A stretch of DNA of 64,000 nucleotides, taken from NCBI GenBank assembly GCA_963712435.1, contig CAVQIB010000021.1, positions 1 through 64,000 on the forward strand, read 5' to 3'. Positions 1 to 7,999 of the stretch are shown in pieces. The stretch's first letter is position 1; each line of letters starts with the position of its first letter. The notes under the pieces are model-generated. The model had not been told where the DNA came from. It saw only the letters and a program-made list of their open reading frames with translations, and made no database searches. Origin of the DNA: Rhodoplanes sp963712435. Its GTDB lineage: Bacteria; Pseudomonadota; Alphaproteobacteria; Rhizobiales; Xanthobacteraceae. A program made the position numbers and the translations under genes.

Positions 1-1100
1 GACGGCGGGTCGCCCGAGCCGTCCTTCGCCACGAAGCTCTTCATCGACGCCCACGCCTGAACCTGCGTCCCGTCGACCGAGAAATGCTCGTCCGACAAGA
101 GCACGCGCACTTGCCTGTGGGTCAGCAGTTCGGAGAGGAATTTGCGCGCGACCTTCTGCGGCAAGGCCTCAAGACGATCGTACAGCTTCCGGCTGACCCG
201 AGCCTGCATGCGATAGGTCCAGGCGCCCTCGACCAAGGCGCGCCGCGCTTGGCCATTGCCGGCCTTTGTGATCCCGCCACGCCGCACCGCGCCGCCGCTT
301 GAGTGTTCGGATGGCACCAGACCAAGATAGGCCATCAATTGCCGCGGGTTGTCGAACCGGGAAAAGTCGCCGACCTCGGCCACGATCGTCACCGCGTTGA
401 TCAAAGCCACCCCGCGCATCGCCTGGATCGCCGTCGCCACCGGAGCCATCGACCAGTCTGGCAGATGCTCGGTGATCTGCCGGGTCAATCGATCCACCCG
501 CCGTTCCGCATCAGTGACCGCGTCAATGTAATCCTGCAGGACGATCTGCTGCGCAGGATGATCAAAGCGCACCGTCGTCAACCAGCGGCGATAGGCTTGC
601 GTCCAGGTTCGAACGCCGGAATAGATCTTCCCGTGGCGCAGGAGAAATCCGCCAAGGTGCTGGCGCGCTTTGGACAGCGCCCTTGCCGCTGTCGCGCGCG
701 CTCGCACCAGGTCGCGCATCGCCTCATGGCCGGCATCCGGAACCCAAACTTCCGTCAGTTCGCCAGCGCGGTGCAGCCTCGCCAACATCACAGCATCGCG
801 CCGGTCCGTTTTGATCCGATCGCCGGCCTTGATCGGGATCAGCGACGGCGCCACCACCGCACAGGCGTGGCCAAGCCCGGTCAGGAACCGATGCAGGCCA
901 TAGCCGCAAGGTCCGGCTTCGTAGCAGAACCTCAACTGCACCCCTTGTCGCTCAAGGCGCTCGACCAGCTTGCGAAGCACATCGGGGCGATTGGCGAAGG
1001 CGCCCAGTTGCCGAACCTCTCCCGAACGACTTCCATCGGCCACTGCAACGGCAATCGTCGCTTTGTGCACATCCAGTCCGATGTAGCTGATATTATGCAT
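1..1100 (-). CDS. Chimeric transposase: IS110-type protein joined in frame to an IS5-type segment, cut by the window edge
   Basis: The frame starting at ATG 1100 (GGGAG about 8 bases upstream; ATG 1115 is an in-frame alternative) stays open to base 1. Residues 1 to about 312 are an IS110-family transposase. The RuvC-like DEDD domain begins with IGLDVHK (Asp10), continues with YEAGPCGYGLH and the DRRDA pair near residues 99–102. The C-terminal Transposase_20 domain has PSEHSSGGAVRRGGITKAGN near residue 263, which carries the candidate catalytic serine. At about base 150 the IS110 sequence stops short of its usual C-terminus. The frame continues as LLSDEHFSVDGTQVQAWASM, a signature of IS5-family DDE transposases. 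I read this as an IS110 copy truncated by IS5-type material, probably dead as a transposase. Family calls are from motif recall. Confidence 0.8.
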   Translation of the reverse strand, partial: MHNISYIGLDVHKATIAVAVADGSRSGEVRQLGAFANRPDVLRKLVERLERQGVQLRFCYEAGPCGYGLHRFLTGLGHACAVVAPSLIPIKAGDRIKTDRRDAVMLARLHRAGELTEVWVPDAGHEAMRDLVRARATAARALSKARQHLGGFLLRHGKIYSGVRTWTQAYRRWLTTVRFDHPAQQIVLQDYIDAVTDAERRVDRLTRQITEHLPDWSMAPVATAIQAMRGVALINAVTIVAEVGDFSRFDNPRQLMAYLGLVPSEHSSGGAVRRGGITKAGNGQARRALVEGAWTYRMQARVSRKLYDRLEALPQKVARKFLSELLTHRQVRVLLSDEHFSVDGTQVQAWASMKSFVAKDGSGDPP

Positions 1101-1268
1101 CTGGCCGTCTCCCATGCATGAGGCTCTCTGCCGGCTCGCCGGCTCAATCCTCGTTTCTTGCATGCCGTGAGACGGGCCGCTTCTCAGTGCCACGCGAACA
1201 TACGGTCTAGACCTTTTGACAACCAGAATGCCTAGTTCGTCAGCTTGAATTGGTCTGCGCAGGTTTAA
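1101..1268 (-). other. Non-coding flank of the IS110 transposase, candidate bridge-RNA region
   Basis: IS110-group elements carry a structured non-coding RNA (bridge RNA) in the non-coding end upstream of the transposase. This 168-base gap between the transposase start and the next gene is the only place it could lie here. It contains the inverted repeat CCGGCTCGCCGG near 1132–1143, but I could not identify target or donor loops or the element's outer end. It also holds a half operator (TTGAC at 1216–1220, followed by AACC) like the full sites downstream in the locus. Confidence 0.25.
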
Positions 1269-1988
1269 TTGCCAGTATCGAATCAGGCGGGGGAGATTAA
1301 TGGATGCAGGTTACTCATGCGCGCACACTCCCTTGCACCGCTTCCGGTTCGCGACGCTCCGCCGCTCGCCGGCGACGTTTCGGCTGACCGCGGAGACGTC
1401 GCGCGGCGAAACTCAGGAGTCGCCTCGGTCGTGCCCCGCGGGCGCGCGCTTTTCTGGCAGGGCGAACAGCAGGCGCAGAACATCGAAGTTGTGCAGGGCG
1501 TCGTGCGCGCCGTTCGCCTGCTGGAGAACGGGAACCGGCAGGTGCTGGCGTTCTTCTGGCCCGGCGACACCGTGCGTCCCGCGCAGGCGTCGTGCCAGCA
1601 TTTCACGGCGGAAGCGGTCACTGCTTGCCGCGTCGTCAAATACAACCCTGCGAGCGGCGTGTGCACGCGGACCGAACCGTGCGGCGCGCATCAGGTGCTC
1701 GAGGAGATGCTGTCGCTCGTCCTGATGATGGGCCAGAAGAACAGCGTTGCGCGCGTCGCCTCTCTCCTGCTCCGCATTCGCGACCACCTGCCGACCGATC
1801 CAAAACGCCCCAACGCTCTGCAGCTCTTGCTGCCGAGAGCCGACATGGCGGATCATGTCGGCACATCGCTCGAAACCGTTTGCCGAACTCTGGCCGAGTT
1901 CAAGGTAAGGCGGCTGATCGAGCTCCCCACGCGGAAAACCATCCGCTTCCTCGACATCAGAGGACTGTCGGCGGTCGCGGAGGGTTGA
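1269..1988 (+). CDS. Crp/Fnr-family transcriptional regulator
   Basis: A 239-residue protein if translation starts at TTG 1269; ATG 1317 is an alternative, and a strong GGGGGAG precedes an out-of-frame ATG at 1300. Residues about 50–145 form a cNMP-binding-type beta-roll (GDTV, GVVRAVRLLENGNRQVL). Residues about 160–235 hold the HTH_Crp domain. The recognition helix, TSLETVCRTLAEF, aligns with the Fnr helix so that Glu202 and Arg206 match the DNA-contacting Fnr E209 and R213, while Cys205 replaces Ser212. It lacks the N-terminal cysteine cluster of Fnr, so no Fe–S sensor is predicted and the ligand is unknown. It lies at the head of the polysaccharide locus, which contains five TTGAC-N4-GTCAA palindromes. 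Control of that locus by this protein is an inference. Confidence 0.85.
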   Translation: MPVSNQAGEINGCRLLMRAHSLAPLPVRDAPPLAGDVSADRGDVARRNSGVASVVPRGRALFWQGEQQAQNIEVVQGVVRAVRLLENGNRQVLAFFWPGDTVRPAQASCQHFTAEAVTACRVVKYNPASGVCTRTEPCGAHQVLEEMLSLVLMMGQKNSVARVASLLLRIRDHLPTDPKRPNALQLLLPRADMADHVGTSLETVCRTLAEFKVRRLIELPTRKTIRFLDIRGLSAVAEG

Positions 1989-2108
1989 GGGGGCTTCACT
2001 CCGGTTCGTTAGTTGCGCCATGCAACCGGCTTGAGAGCAGGTGACGATGTCTTCGGTCAGCGAAGTGAATTTCGCCCTTGGGCGAAGCCTTGACGCGCGA
2101 TCGCGTCC

Positions 2109-3518
2109 ATGGATTGCGCTTCCGATATCCTACAGGGCGATACCCCGATCGTCGCGGCTTTCGACGCGGTCTGGGTGCTGCTGCTGGGCGTCGGCGCCGG
2201 CTTCGCCTATGACGTGATCGTGCATACGGGCAGCGGCGATCTGCGGACTTATGTCGGCGCGGGCATCGCGGTTGCGGCGCTGTTCTCCGCTTTCGCGCGC
2301 GCCGCCGAGCTCCACCGCCCGTCGAACCTGCTCCAGCTGCGCCGCCAGATCAGACAGGCGGTGACGATCTGGATCATGGCGTTCGTGTGTCTGGCGACAA
2401 TCGCTTTCGTGCTGAAGATCGGCGCCATGTTCTCCCGCGGAGCGGTGCTGATCTTTTTTTCAGGCGGGGTTTTCATCATCGCGGCTTCGCGCGTCGTCCT
2501 CGCGCGAACGCTTGCAAACGTCATCGAAGCAGGCGCGCTCGCCCGAAGGCGGATCGCTCTTGTGGGCGCGCCGGATCAGCTGACCGACAACGAATTGCTG
2601 CCTGCGATCGAGCGCTACGGATACTCAATATCCAATGTGTTCGCGCTTCCCGAAGAGGGCATGCCCGCCGACAGGATGGATGAGGCGTTCGCGGCCCGCA
2701 TCAACGAGGTCATCGCCTACGCGCGCTCCGCCCATGTGGACGAAATCATTCTGGCGATACCCTGGTCGGACGTAGACCTTGTCGAGAAGCTCGTCGCCGC
2801 GCTCAAGGTCCTGCCGATCCCGGTGAAACTCGTGCCGGACACGGCGATCAGCCGGCTCCTGGCGCGACCCCTGTCAGAGCTCGGGCCGACCACCGCGGTT
2901 GAAATTCAACGCGCACCGCTCAGTCCCGCGCAGCGCGGCTTCAAACAAGCCCTGGACCGGTGCTTTGCCGCGGCCTGTCTGTTCCTGCTGATGCCGCTGT
3001 TCGGCGTCATGGCGCTGGCGATCCGGCTCGAGTCACCGGGACCGGCGTTCTTCATGCAGGTCCGGGTCGGCTTCAACGGACGCCGGTTCCGCATATACAA
3101 ATTCCGAACGATGTCGACGCTGGATGATGGGCCGGTCGTTCGCCAGGCGCAGCGAAATGATTCGCGGGTGACGCGTCTCGGGGGAGTATTGCGGAAGCTC
3201 AGCATCGACGAGCTGCCGCAGCTTTTGAACGTGCTGCGAGGCGAAATGTCTCTTGTCGGCCCGCGACCGCATGCGCTGGCGCATGACGACGAATACGACG
3301 GGCTGATCGCTAGCTATGCGATGCGCCGCAAGATGAAGCCGGGGATCACGGGCTGGGCGCAGGTGAACGGCTGCCGCGGCGAGACGGCGGAGGTCGGCAC
3401 CATGCAGCGCCGCGTGGATCACGACCTTTGGTATATCGAGTATTGGTCGATGTGGCTCGACATCCGCATCCTGCTCAGGACGGTCGTTCAAGTGCTGCGG
3501 CCGCGCGACGTCTACTGA
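2109..3518 (+). CDS. Undecaprenyl-phosphate sugar-1-phosphate transferase (WcaJ/ExoY type), priming enzyme
   Basis: A 469-residue membrane protein. The N-terminal half has about four transmembrane segments (residues 15–130) and a CoA-binding-like region (about 150–260), the layout of polyprenyl glycosylphosphotransferases. The C-terminal bacterial sugar transferase domain shows the post-membrane RVGFNGRRFRIYKFRTM motif, the KLSIDELPQLLNVLRGEMSLVGPRP block and the GITGWAQVNG motif. It would transfer a hexose-1-phosphate from a UDP-sugar to undecaprenyl phosphate at the inner membrane, which starts assembly of the repeat unit. It is the first structural gene of the locus, 120 bases after the regulator. 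The exact sugar (glucose or galactose) cannot be told from sequence. Confidence 0.92.
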   Translation: MDCASDILQGDTPIVAAFDAVWVLLLGVGAGFAYDVIVHTGSGDLRTYVGAGIAVAALFSAFARAAELHRPSNLLQLRRQIRQAVTIWIMAFVCLATIAFVLKIGAMFSRGAVLIFFSGGVFIIAASRVVLARTLANVIEAGALARRRIALVGAPDQLTDNELLPAIERYGYSISNVFALPEEGMPADRMDEAFAARINEVIAYARSAHVDEIILAIPWSDVDLVEKLVAALKVLPIPVKLVPDTAISRLLARPLSELGPTTAVEIQRAPLSPAQRGFKQALDRCFAAACLFLLMPLFGVMALAIRLESPGPAFFMQVRVGFNGRRFRIYKFRTMSTLDDGPVVRQAQRNDSRVTRLGGVLRKLSIDELPQLLNVLRGEMSLVGPRPHALAHDDEYDGLIASYAMRRKMKPGITGWAQVNGCRGETAEVGTMQRRVDHDLWYIEYWSMWLDIRILLRTVVQVLRPRDVY

Positions 3519-3606
3519 CGTCCCGCTTCGGTCTGGCGGCGGAACGCGAAGCGCCGCGGCGCCGTGGCGCAAACCTCTCCGGAGAGCGGCTGAGCGTAGC
3601 GGTTAA

Positions 3607-3784
3607 AGCGCGATGATTTCGCCTTGGATCGATCATCCCACGCTCAGTGGTCATTCCCCTCGCAGGCGGCGCCTGCGCGGGGGATCCAGTAATCACCGAA
3701 AAGCATTTCTGTTTGCTGGATCGCCCGCTTGCGCGGGCGATGACGCCGGGAGCTGGTCGATGCAAAACTAATTCATCACGCGCT
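3607..3784 (+). repeat. MITE-like bipartite palindromic repeat, copy 1
   Basis: About 178 bases with imperfect terminal inverted repeats (AGCGCGATGATTT at the left, AATTCATCACGCGCT at the right). Inside are two G+C-rich hairpins: CCCCTCGCAGGCGGCGCCTG-type near 3656–3683 and ATCGCCCGCTTGCGCGGGCGAT at 3720–3741. A diverged second copy in the opposite orientation lies at 17730–17888. There is no coding capacity of its own, so any mobility would depend on a transposase supplied elsewhere. Confidence 0.75.
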
Positions 3785-3826
3785 ATCCGAGGGCGCCGCG
3801 TTCGCTGCGTATCCTGCTTCATAAAC

Positions 3827-3865
3827 GAACAGACCAGCCGCGTCGGATGCGCGGCTGGTCTGTTC
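3827..3865 (-). terminator. Hairpin terminator between convergent genes
   Basis: A perfect 16-bp stem (GAACAGACCAGCCGCG and its complement) with a 7-base loop sits between the priming transferase (plus strand) and the cysteine-rich protein gene (minus strand). On the minus strand the stem is followed by GTTTAT, a weak T-tract. It probably terminates the minus-strand gene and may act in both directions. Confidence 0.6.
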
Positions 3866-3910
3866 TGGCGGGAGGAACTGAAGCGAGAAGGTCGCGCCGC
3901 TGACGCCGCG

Positions 3911-4987
3911 TTACGCGGCGCGTGTCGTTTCCGGCCGGGTGTCCGCCTTTGCATCCGAGACCCGCTCGAGCCACACTTCGCGCCACCACGGGAAGATGCC
4001 GCGCGGACAGAGCCACCGATGATTGCTGTAGCGTCCGCCGCAGGTGACGCCCTCGAGGATGACCGCCGGCGTCTTCAGCCTTTTCATAAGGCCGGTCCGC
4101 TCGTCGACGAAGTTCTCGACGCGCGCGCGGACGCGATAGGTGCGGCCGCAATAGGGAACCATCTCCACGTCGAAAGACATGCCGCGATGCATGTTTTGCG
4201 GACCCATGGTCGCCAAGATCTGTTCGAAGGGCTTGACCCGCACCAGATCGCCCGGCTGAAGGTTCAGCGCGCTGTCGGGACTGGGCTGACCCGGCTGCAA
4301 CACGCCGGGCCTGCGCGGATATGGGACGCCGCCGCGCAGCGCCTGGAAGCGGTCGTACAGCCAGCGCGCGGGACGACCCACCGCTTCCGGCCGGGTGAGC
4401 TTCTGGAACCCGGCGAACATCAACACGGAAAGGAGTTGGCCCAAGGAGGCGTTCTTGGACCGATAATCCTCCACATACTGCCGCGCGTCCCAGTTCTTCA
4501 GCGGAAGCGTGAAGTTGAGCAGTTCGGTCGCCTGACAACTGAATCGCGTTTCTCCGCCGGGTCCTGCATGCGCAGAGCGGGTGGCGGCCATGACGTCTTC
4601 AGTGGTGCACGCGCCCTTCGCGCCCGCTGAATGACGAGTGACCGCGGATGCAACACTGGGGGAAACAGGAGTCGTCGCTTCGCCGGCGACGGGCTTCAGC
4701 CAGGCCTCTTTCCAATAGATCAGGCAGTCGGCTTGGCAGCCGCCAAAGGCCTTGCCATCGCAGCGGTGTCCGAGATGAATCCCATTCGGGACGCGACGAT
4801 TGGCATAGTGGCCGCTGACCGTATCGCAGGTCTTGTGCGCTCGCCGGAAGACCGGGAACCGCTGGCCGCAATACTCGAACATCTGCGGCATGAACGGCAT
4901 GCCTTCGAGCCGGCCATTCGTGTCCAGCGTCGCCAGTATCTCCTCTTTGCTTCGCACTTCGACCCAGTCGCCGGCGCATAATGTCAT
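3911..4987 (-). CDS. Conserved-type hypothetical protein with two copies of a Cys/His-rich domain
   Basis: A 358-residue cytosolic protein with no signal peptide. Residues about 5–98 and 243–345 are recognisably the same domain. Both start with GD-V-V followed by an EILAT block, contain F/Y-CG-(R)-(F/Y) with a V-R/V stretch, and end with a cluster ending W-(K/R)-E-(A/V)-WL. The first copy carries RCDG, GGCQADC and IYWKEAWLKPV, the second TCGGRYSNHRWLC, PWWREVWLERV. Shared cysteines and histidines suggest metal (zinc) binding. The middle (about 100–240) is different and contains a helical segment around DYRSKNASLGQLL. I do not recognise an enzymatic function. It sits among the polysaccharide genes with a TTGAC-type palindrome about 176 bases upstream. 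Confidence 0.75.
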   Translation of the reverse strand: MTLCAGDWVEVRSKEEILATLDTNGRLEGMPFMPQMFEYCGQRFPVFRRAHKTCDTVSGHYANRRVPNGIHLGHRCDGKAFGGCQADCLIYWKEAWLKPVAGEATTPVSPSVASAVTRHSAGAKGACTTEDVMAATRSAHAGPGGETRFSCQATELLNFTLPLKNWDARQYVEDYRSKNASLGQLLSVLMFAGFQKLTRPEAVGRPARWLYDRFQALRGGVPYPRRPGVLQPGQPSPDSALNLQPGDLVRVKPFEQILATMGPQNMHRGMSFDVEMVPYCGRTYRVRARVENFVDERTGLMKRLKTPAVILEGVTCGGRYSNHRWLCPRGIFPWWREVWLERVSDAKADTRPETTRAA

Positions 4988-5308
4988 GTCGCTGTCCTCT
5001 CACTCAAGCCGGTCGGCTCGCAGGATTCTTTGTCGCGGAACAGGTAACGGCTCTCAGCGCGTTTCCCGCTGTCAGGCGCAACAACGAATGCTCGATCGCG
5101 CGACGCTCAGCTTCGATCATGTGAGCGGATCTAAATAGAACTGGCGATTGGTCGAGTTGCGATCCGTCAATTTGCATGCGGCAAAGGAACGGACGCGCGA
5201 CGCGACTTTCGGAGCGGCTGCGCGGTCATTGCTTCTAACCAGATGCGGGGCGCGCACGATGGGCCGTTTCGTTGAGCGGCGGCGCGCTGAGCGCACCGGC
5301 GTCCGGGA
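4988..5308. other. Gap upstream of the Cys-rich protein gene
   Basis: 321 bases without a credible gene. It holds the promoter region of the minus-strand gene that starts at 4987 and the operator-like palindrome at 5155–5172. No hairpin with a T-tract was seen. Confidence 0.5.
5155..5172. promoter_or_regulatory. Operator-like palindrome, site 1 (AGTTGCGATCCGTCAATT)
   Basis: On the minus strand it reads TTGAC-GGAT-CGCAA, a degenerate member of the TTGAC-N4-GTCAA family. Its centre is about 176 bases upstream of the start at 4987. It is the weakest of the five sites. Confidence 0.4.
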
Positions 5309-5728
5309 TCAGCCGACATCGCGGGTGCGGACGGAATCGTCTCGCGATTGCGGGTTCGTTTCGGCCGCCGCCGGGGAACCGTCATGGTGCTTGGTGGTCG
5401 TTCGATCCAAGACATGGGCGAGCGCCACGCCGACCATCGACCCGACCGAACTGGCCTCCCAGTCCTTGTAGTCGAACGTTCGGCCCGGCAACCAGTGCTG
5501 GAAGAGCTCGAGACCTCCCGCCAGGGCGACGAGAAAGACGACGACGATCGGCGCGCGCCGATAGCCCCCGAACGCCTGCGCAAGCATGAGGCCTGACAGG
5601 AGATAAGCGACGAGGTGCTCAAATGTCTTCGGCGCTCCGGTTCTGATCTGCATGTCGCCGGGAATAACCGACAGGAGGACGATCAGGCACACAGCCAGCA
5701 CGCTCGCCACTTGAAGTCCGCGTTTCAT
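5309..5728 (-). CDS. VanZ-like small membrane protein
   Basis: 139 residues with an N-terminal membrane segment (residues about 5–25), then two to three further helices. It carries the FEHLVAYLLSGLM and LELFQHWLPGRTFDYKDW motifs typical of VanZ-like proteins: an H near the second helix, an ELxQ motif and D-x-x-D/N after it. The polar tail of about 25 residues is unrelated to the family. VanZ-like proteins of this size are frequent in polysaccharide loci, but their role there is not established. The gene shares its direction with the Cys-rich gene downstream, separated by 321 bases, so it is not clearly in one operon with it. Confidence 0.8.
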   Translation of the reverse strand: MKRGLQVASVLAVCLIVLLSVIPGDMQIRTGAPKTFEHLVAYLLSGLMLAQAFGGYRRAPIVVVFLVALAGGLELFQHWLPGRTFDYKDWEASSVGSMVGVALAHVLDRTTTKHHDGSPAAAETNPQSRDDSVRTRDVG

Positions 5729-6115
5729 GGTCGTTCAGCTCATTCGCAACGAGCCGCTCCTGACGGGCCGTGACCCGTCGCCGAAGCTGCATTGGTTCCG
5801 GGACGACATGCGGGGCTCGACCGGGCCCGGCAGAATGAAGCGCTTTTGCGAAAGCGCGGTGACGGGAGCCAGCAAGGGCGCGCGCCGGGGCTTTTTTTGC
5901 GGCGGCGCGCCCCGCGTGTCCAGATGCGTCTTCGCCCGCGCCTCTGCGAAACCGCGAATTGTCCGATCACCTCTCATTGACGGGAAACGTGTGCACCACG
6001 TGTGTCAGCGGGAAGCGCCGTTCACTTGACGACCGTCAAGTCCGGCCATTCGAATCGACCTAGCCTCCGTTCACAATGAATGTTGGTTTGCAACCCGGAA
6101 TTCAGGGAGAAAACG
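5729..6115. other. Intergenic control region between the VanZ-like gene and the SDR gene
   Basis: 387 bases between divergent genes. It contains a GCGCTTT-TGCG-AAAGCGC hairpin (5840–5857), a G+C-rich inverted repeat around a T7 run (about 5876–5913), and the TTGAC-GACC-GTCAA palindrome at 6024–6041. No open frame in it looks like a gene. Confidence 0.5.
6024..6041. promoter_or_regulatory. Operator-like palindrome, site 2 (ACTTGACGACCGTCAAGT)
   Basis: Arms ACTTGAC and GTCAAGT are perfect complements around a four-base centre, giving the 14-bp TTGAC-N4-GTCAA core used by Fnr/FixK-type dimers (TTGAT-N4-ATCAA). Its centre is 83 bases upstream of ATG 6116, a position compatible with activation of the SDR–rfbC pair. 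Confidence 0.6.
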
Positions 6116-7174
6116 ATGCGCGTTCTGTATACAGGGGCGGACGGTTATATCGGCGCGATACTCGGGCCGAAGCTGCTTGCTCGCGGGTACGATGCGATCG
6201 GTGTTGACGCCGGGTTCTATCGCCGCGGCTGGCTGTTTGACGACCGGCTGACGCGGCCGATGGTCATCACTAAGGATGTCCGAGAACTGACCGTGGCGGA
6301 CCTCAGAGGCTACGACGCCGTCGTGCACCTAGCCGAGCTCTCGAATGACCCGCTCGGCGAGAACGATCCTGAAATCACCATGGCGGTGAATTACCGCGGC
6401 TCGGCCCAGCTTGCGCATACATGCAAGGCGGCGGGCGTCGCGCGCTTTATCTACGCGTCATCCTGCAGCGTTTACGGCTCGCACGGCGGCGACGAGAAAA
6501 CCGAGACCTCGGAGCTGGACCCGCAAACGGCCTATGCGCGCTGCAAAGTGCTCGTCGAGAACGAGGTGCGGTCGCTTGCCGACGCGCGCTTCGCGCCGGT
6601 TTTCCTGCGCAATTCGACCGCCTTCGGCGCAAGCCCGCGCCAGCGGTTCGATGTCGTGCTCAACAATCTGGCGGGCTTCGCCTACACGACCAAGGAGATT
6701 CGGGTCGTGAGCAACGGCACGCCGTGGCGGCCGCTCGTCCATGTCGACGACATCTGCCAGGCGGTCCTGTGCGCACTCGAAGCGCCGCGCGACGCCGTGT
6801 CGGGCGAGGCTTTCAATGTCGGCGACGACGCGCAGAACTATCGCGTGCGCGAAATCGCGGAAGTCATCGCAGCCACATTTCCAGGATGCCGCATGACGTT
6901 CGGCGTCGCCAGCGCCGACAATCGCAGCTACCAGGTGTCCTTCGCGAAGATCCGGAAACATATGCCGGCCTTCAAGTGCCAGTGGAGCGCCGCGCGCGGC
7001 GCCGCGCAGCTGCGCACCGTGTTCGAGCGTATCAGGCTCGACGAAACCGTGTTCAACTCCGCGCCGTTCACGCGGCTATCCGAACTCAAATACCTGCGGA
7101 GCACGGCGCAGCTCGATGGCAGCTTGCTGTGGACCTCAGCCGAGGACGTCGCCGAGCGAGCGGCTGCAGCGTGA
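6116..7174 (+). CDS. NAD-dependent epimerase/dehydratase (extended SDR), nucleotide-sugar enzyme
   Basis: The start at ATG 6116 is fixed by AGGGAGA 5 bases upstream; an in-frame ATG at 6080 lacks one. The 352-residue protein begins with the Rossmann motif TGADGYIG (residues 6–13) and has VVHLAELSNDP, the SSCSVYG catalytic serine stretch and the YARCK active-site Tyr/Lys pair. These are hallmarks of extended short-chain dehydrogenases acting on NDP-sugars. The RPLVHVDDICQAV and FNVGDDAQNYRV stretches are also typical. It probably performs a 4-epimerisation, 4,6-dehydration or 4-reduction; the substrate is unknown. It overlaps nothing and is followed after 4 bases by an RfbC-type epimerase, so the two are cotranscribed. 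Confidence 0.88.
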   Translation: MRVLYTGADGYIGAILGPKLLARGYDAIGVDAGFYRRGWLFDDRLTRPMVITKDVRELTVADLRGYDAVVHLAELSNDPLGENDPEITMAVNYRGSAQLAHTCKAAGVARFIYASSCSVYGSHGGDEKTETSELDPQTAYARCKVLVENEVRSLADARFAPVFLRNSTAFGASPRQRFDVVLNNLAGFAYTTKEIRVVSNGTPWRPLVHVDDICQAVLCALEAPRDAVSGEAFNVGDDAQNYRVREIAEVIAATFPGCRMTFGVASADNRSYQVSFAKIRKHMPAFKCQWSAARGAAQLRTVFERIRLDETVFNSAPFTRLSELKYLRSTAQLDGSLLWTSAEDVAERAAAA

Positions 7175-7178
7175 GACC

Positions 7179-7766
7179 ATGCCCATCATGAAGTTCTCAG
7201 AAAGCACGCTCGGCGATGCGATTCTGATCGAGGTCGAGCAGGACGCCGATCAAAGCGGGTACTTCACCCGAACGATGTGTCCTGCCGAACTCGCCGCGCA
7301 TGGTCTCGTCGGCGGGTTCGTCCACAGCAGCTTTTCCTACAGCAAACAACGCGGCGCGTTGCATGGAATCCATTATCAACGGCCGCCGTTTGCCGGGCCG
7401 CAGCTCGTGCGCTGCGTGCGTGGGGCGATACACGCCGTCATCGTCGACATGCGGCCGGAATCACGGAGCTATGCGCAATGGGAGGGTTTTGATCTCACAG
7501 AACGAAATGGGCGCCTGATCTATATTCCGGTGGGCTTCGCGCACGGGTTCCAGACCCTTGCCGATGACACCGAGGTGATTCACCAGCTTTCTTGTCCCCC
7601 CGCGCCGGACGCTGCGGTCGGGCTGCGTTACGACGATCCCGCACTCGCGGTCCGCTGGCCGGAACGCGTGACGGCGATATCGCCGCGCGACGTATCCTGG
7701 CCGTTTCTTGCTGACGAACGATGCAATCACGCGCACGGGCGAGACAAGAAGCACCACGCAGCGTAA
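7179..7766 (+). CDS. RfbC-like dTDP-4-dehydrorhamnose 3,5-epimerase family protein (cupin)
   Basis: 195 residues starting at ATG 7179, 4 bases after the SDR stop. The RmlC-type cupin shows GYFTRTMC, QRGALHGIHYQ (the catalytic His region), VRCVRGAIHAVIVDMRPES and IPVGFAHGFQTL. The protein is distinctly different from the second RfbC-type domain at 11451, so the locus has two paralogues. It would epimerise a 4-keto-6-deoxy nucleotide sugar. Several family members have drifted from the classic rhamnose pathway and the rmlABD partners are absent, so an unusual deoxysugar is more likely than rhamnose. Confidence 0.85.
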   Translation: MPIMKFSESTLGDAILIEVEQDADQSGYFTRTMCPAELAAHGLVGGFVHSSFSYSKQRGALHGIHYQRPPFAGPQLVRCVRGAIHAVIVDMRPESRSYAQWEGFDLTERNGRLIYIPVGFAHGFQTLADDTEVIHQLSCPPAPDAAVGLRYDDPALAVRWPERVTAISPRDVSWPFLADERCNHAHGRDKKHHAA

Positions 7767-7999
7767 CAGATTCGTTGAGAGTCCTAGGGTTGACAGATGC
7801 GGGCGCGCGCTGCCTCGTTCAACCAGTCCCCCGAAAGTCCTCACGCCAAATTTGCGTTTCCCGATCCGTTGTTGAGCGCTGCAGCCTGTTTGCGGGATGA
7901 ATACGCGCGGTCGCCGCGGTGCGCAGATCACACGATCTCCGCGCCGTCGGGGCCGGCGGCAAACGAGTCCCGTGACGTCCGAGTCAAGGCAGGAATTCG

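Noticed and set aside
1269..1988. An oxygen-sensing Fe–S Fnr protein
   Set aside because: The N-terminal cysteine cluster needed for a [4Fe-4S] centre is absent; the cysteines present are scattered.
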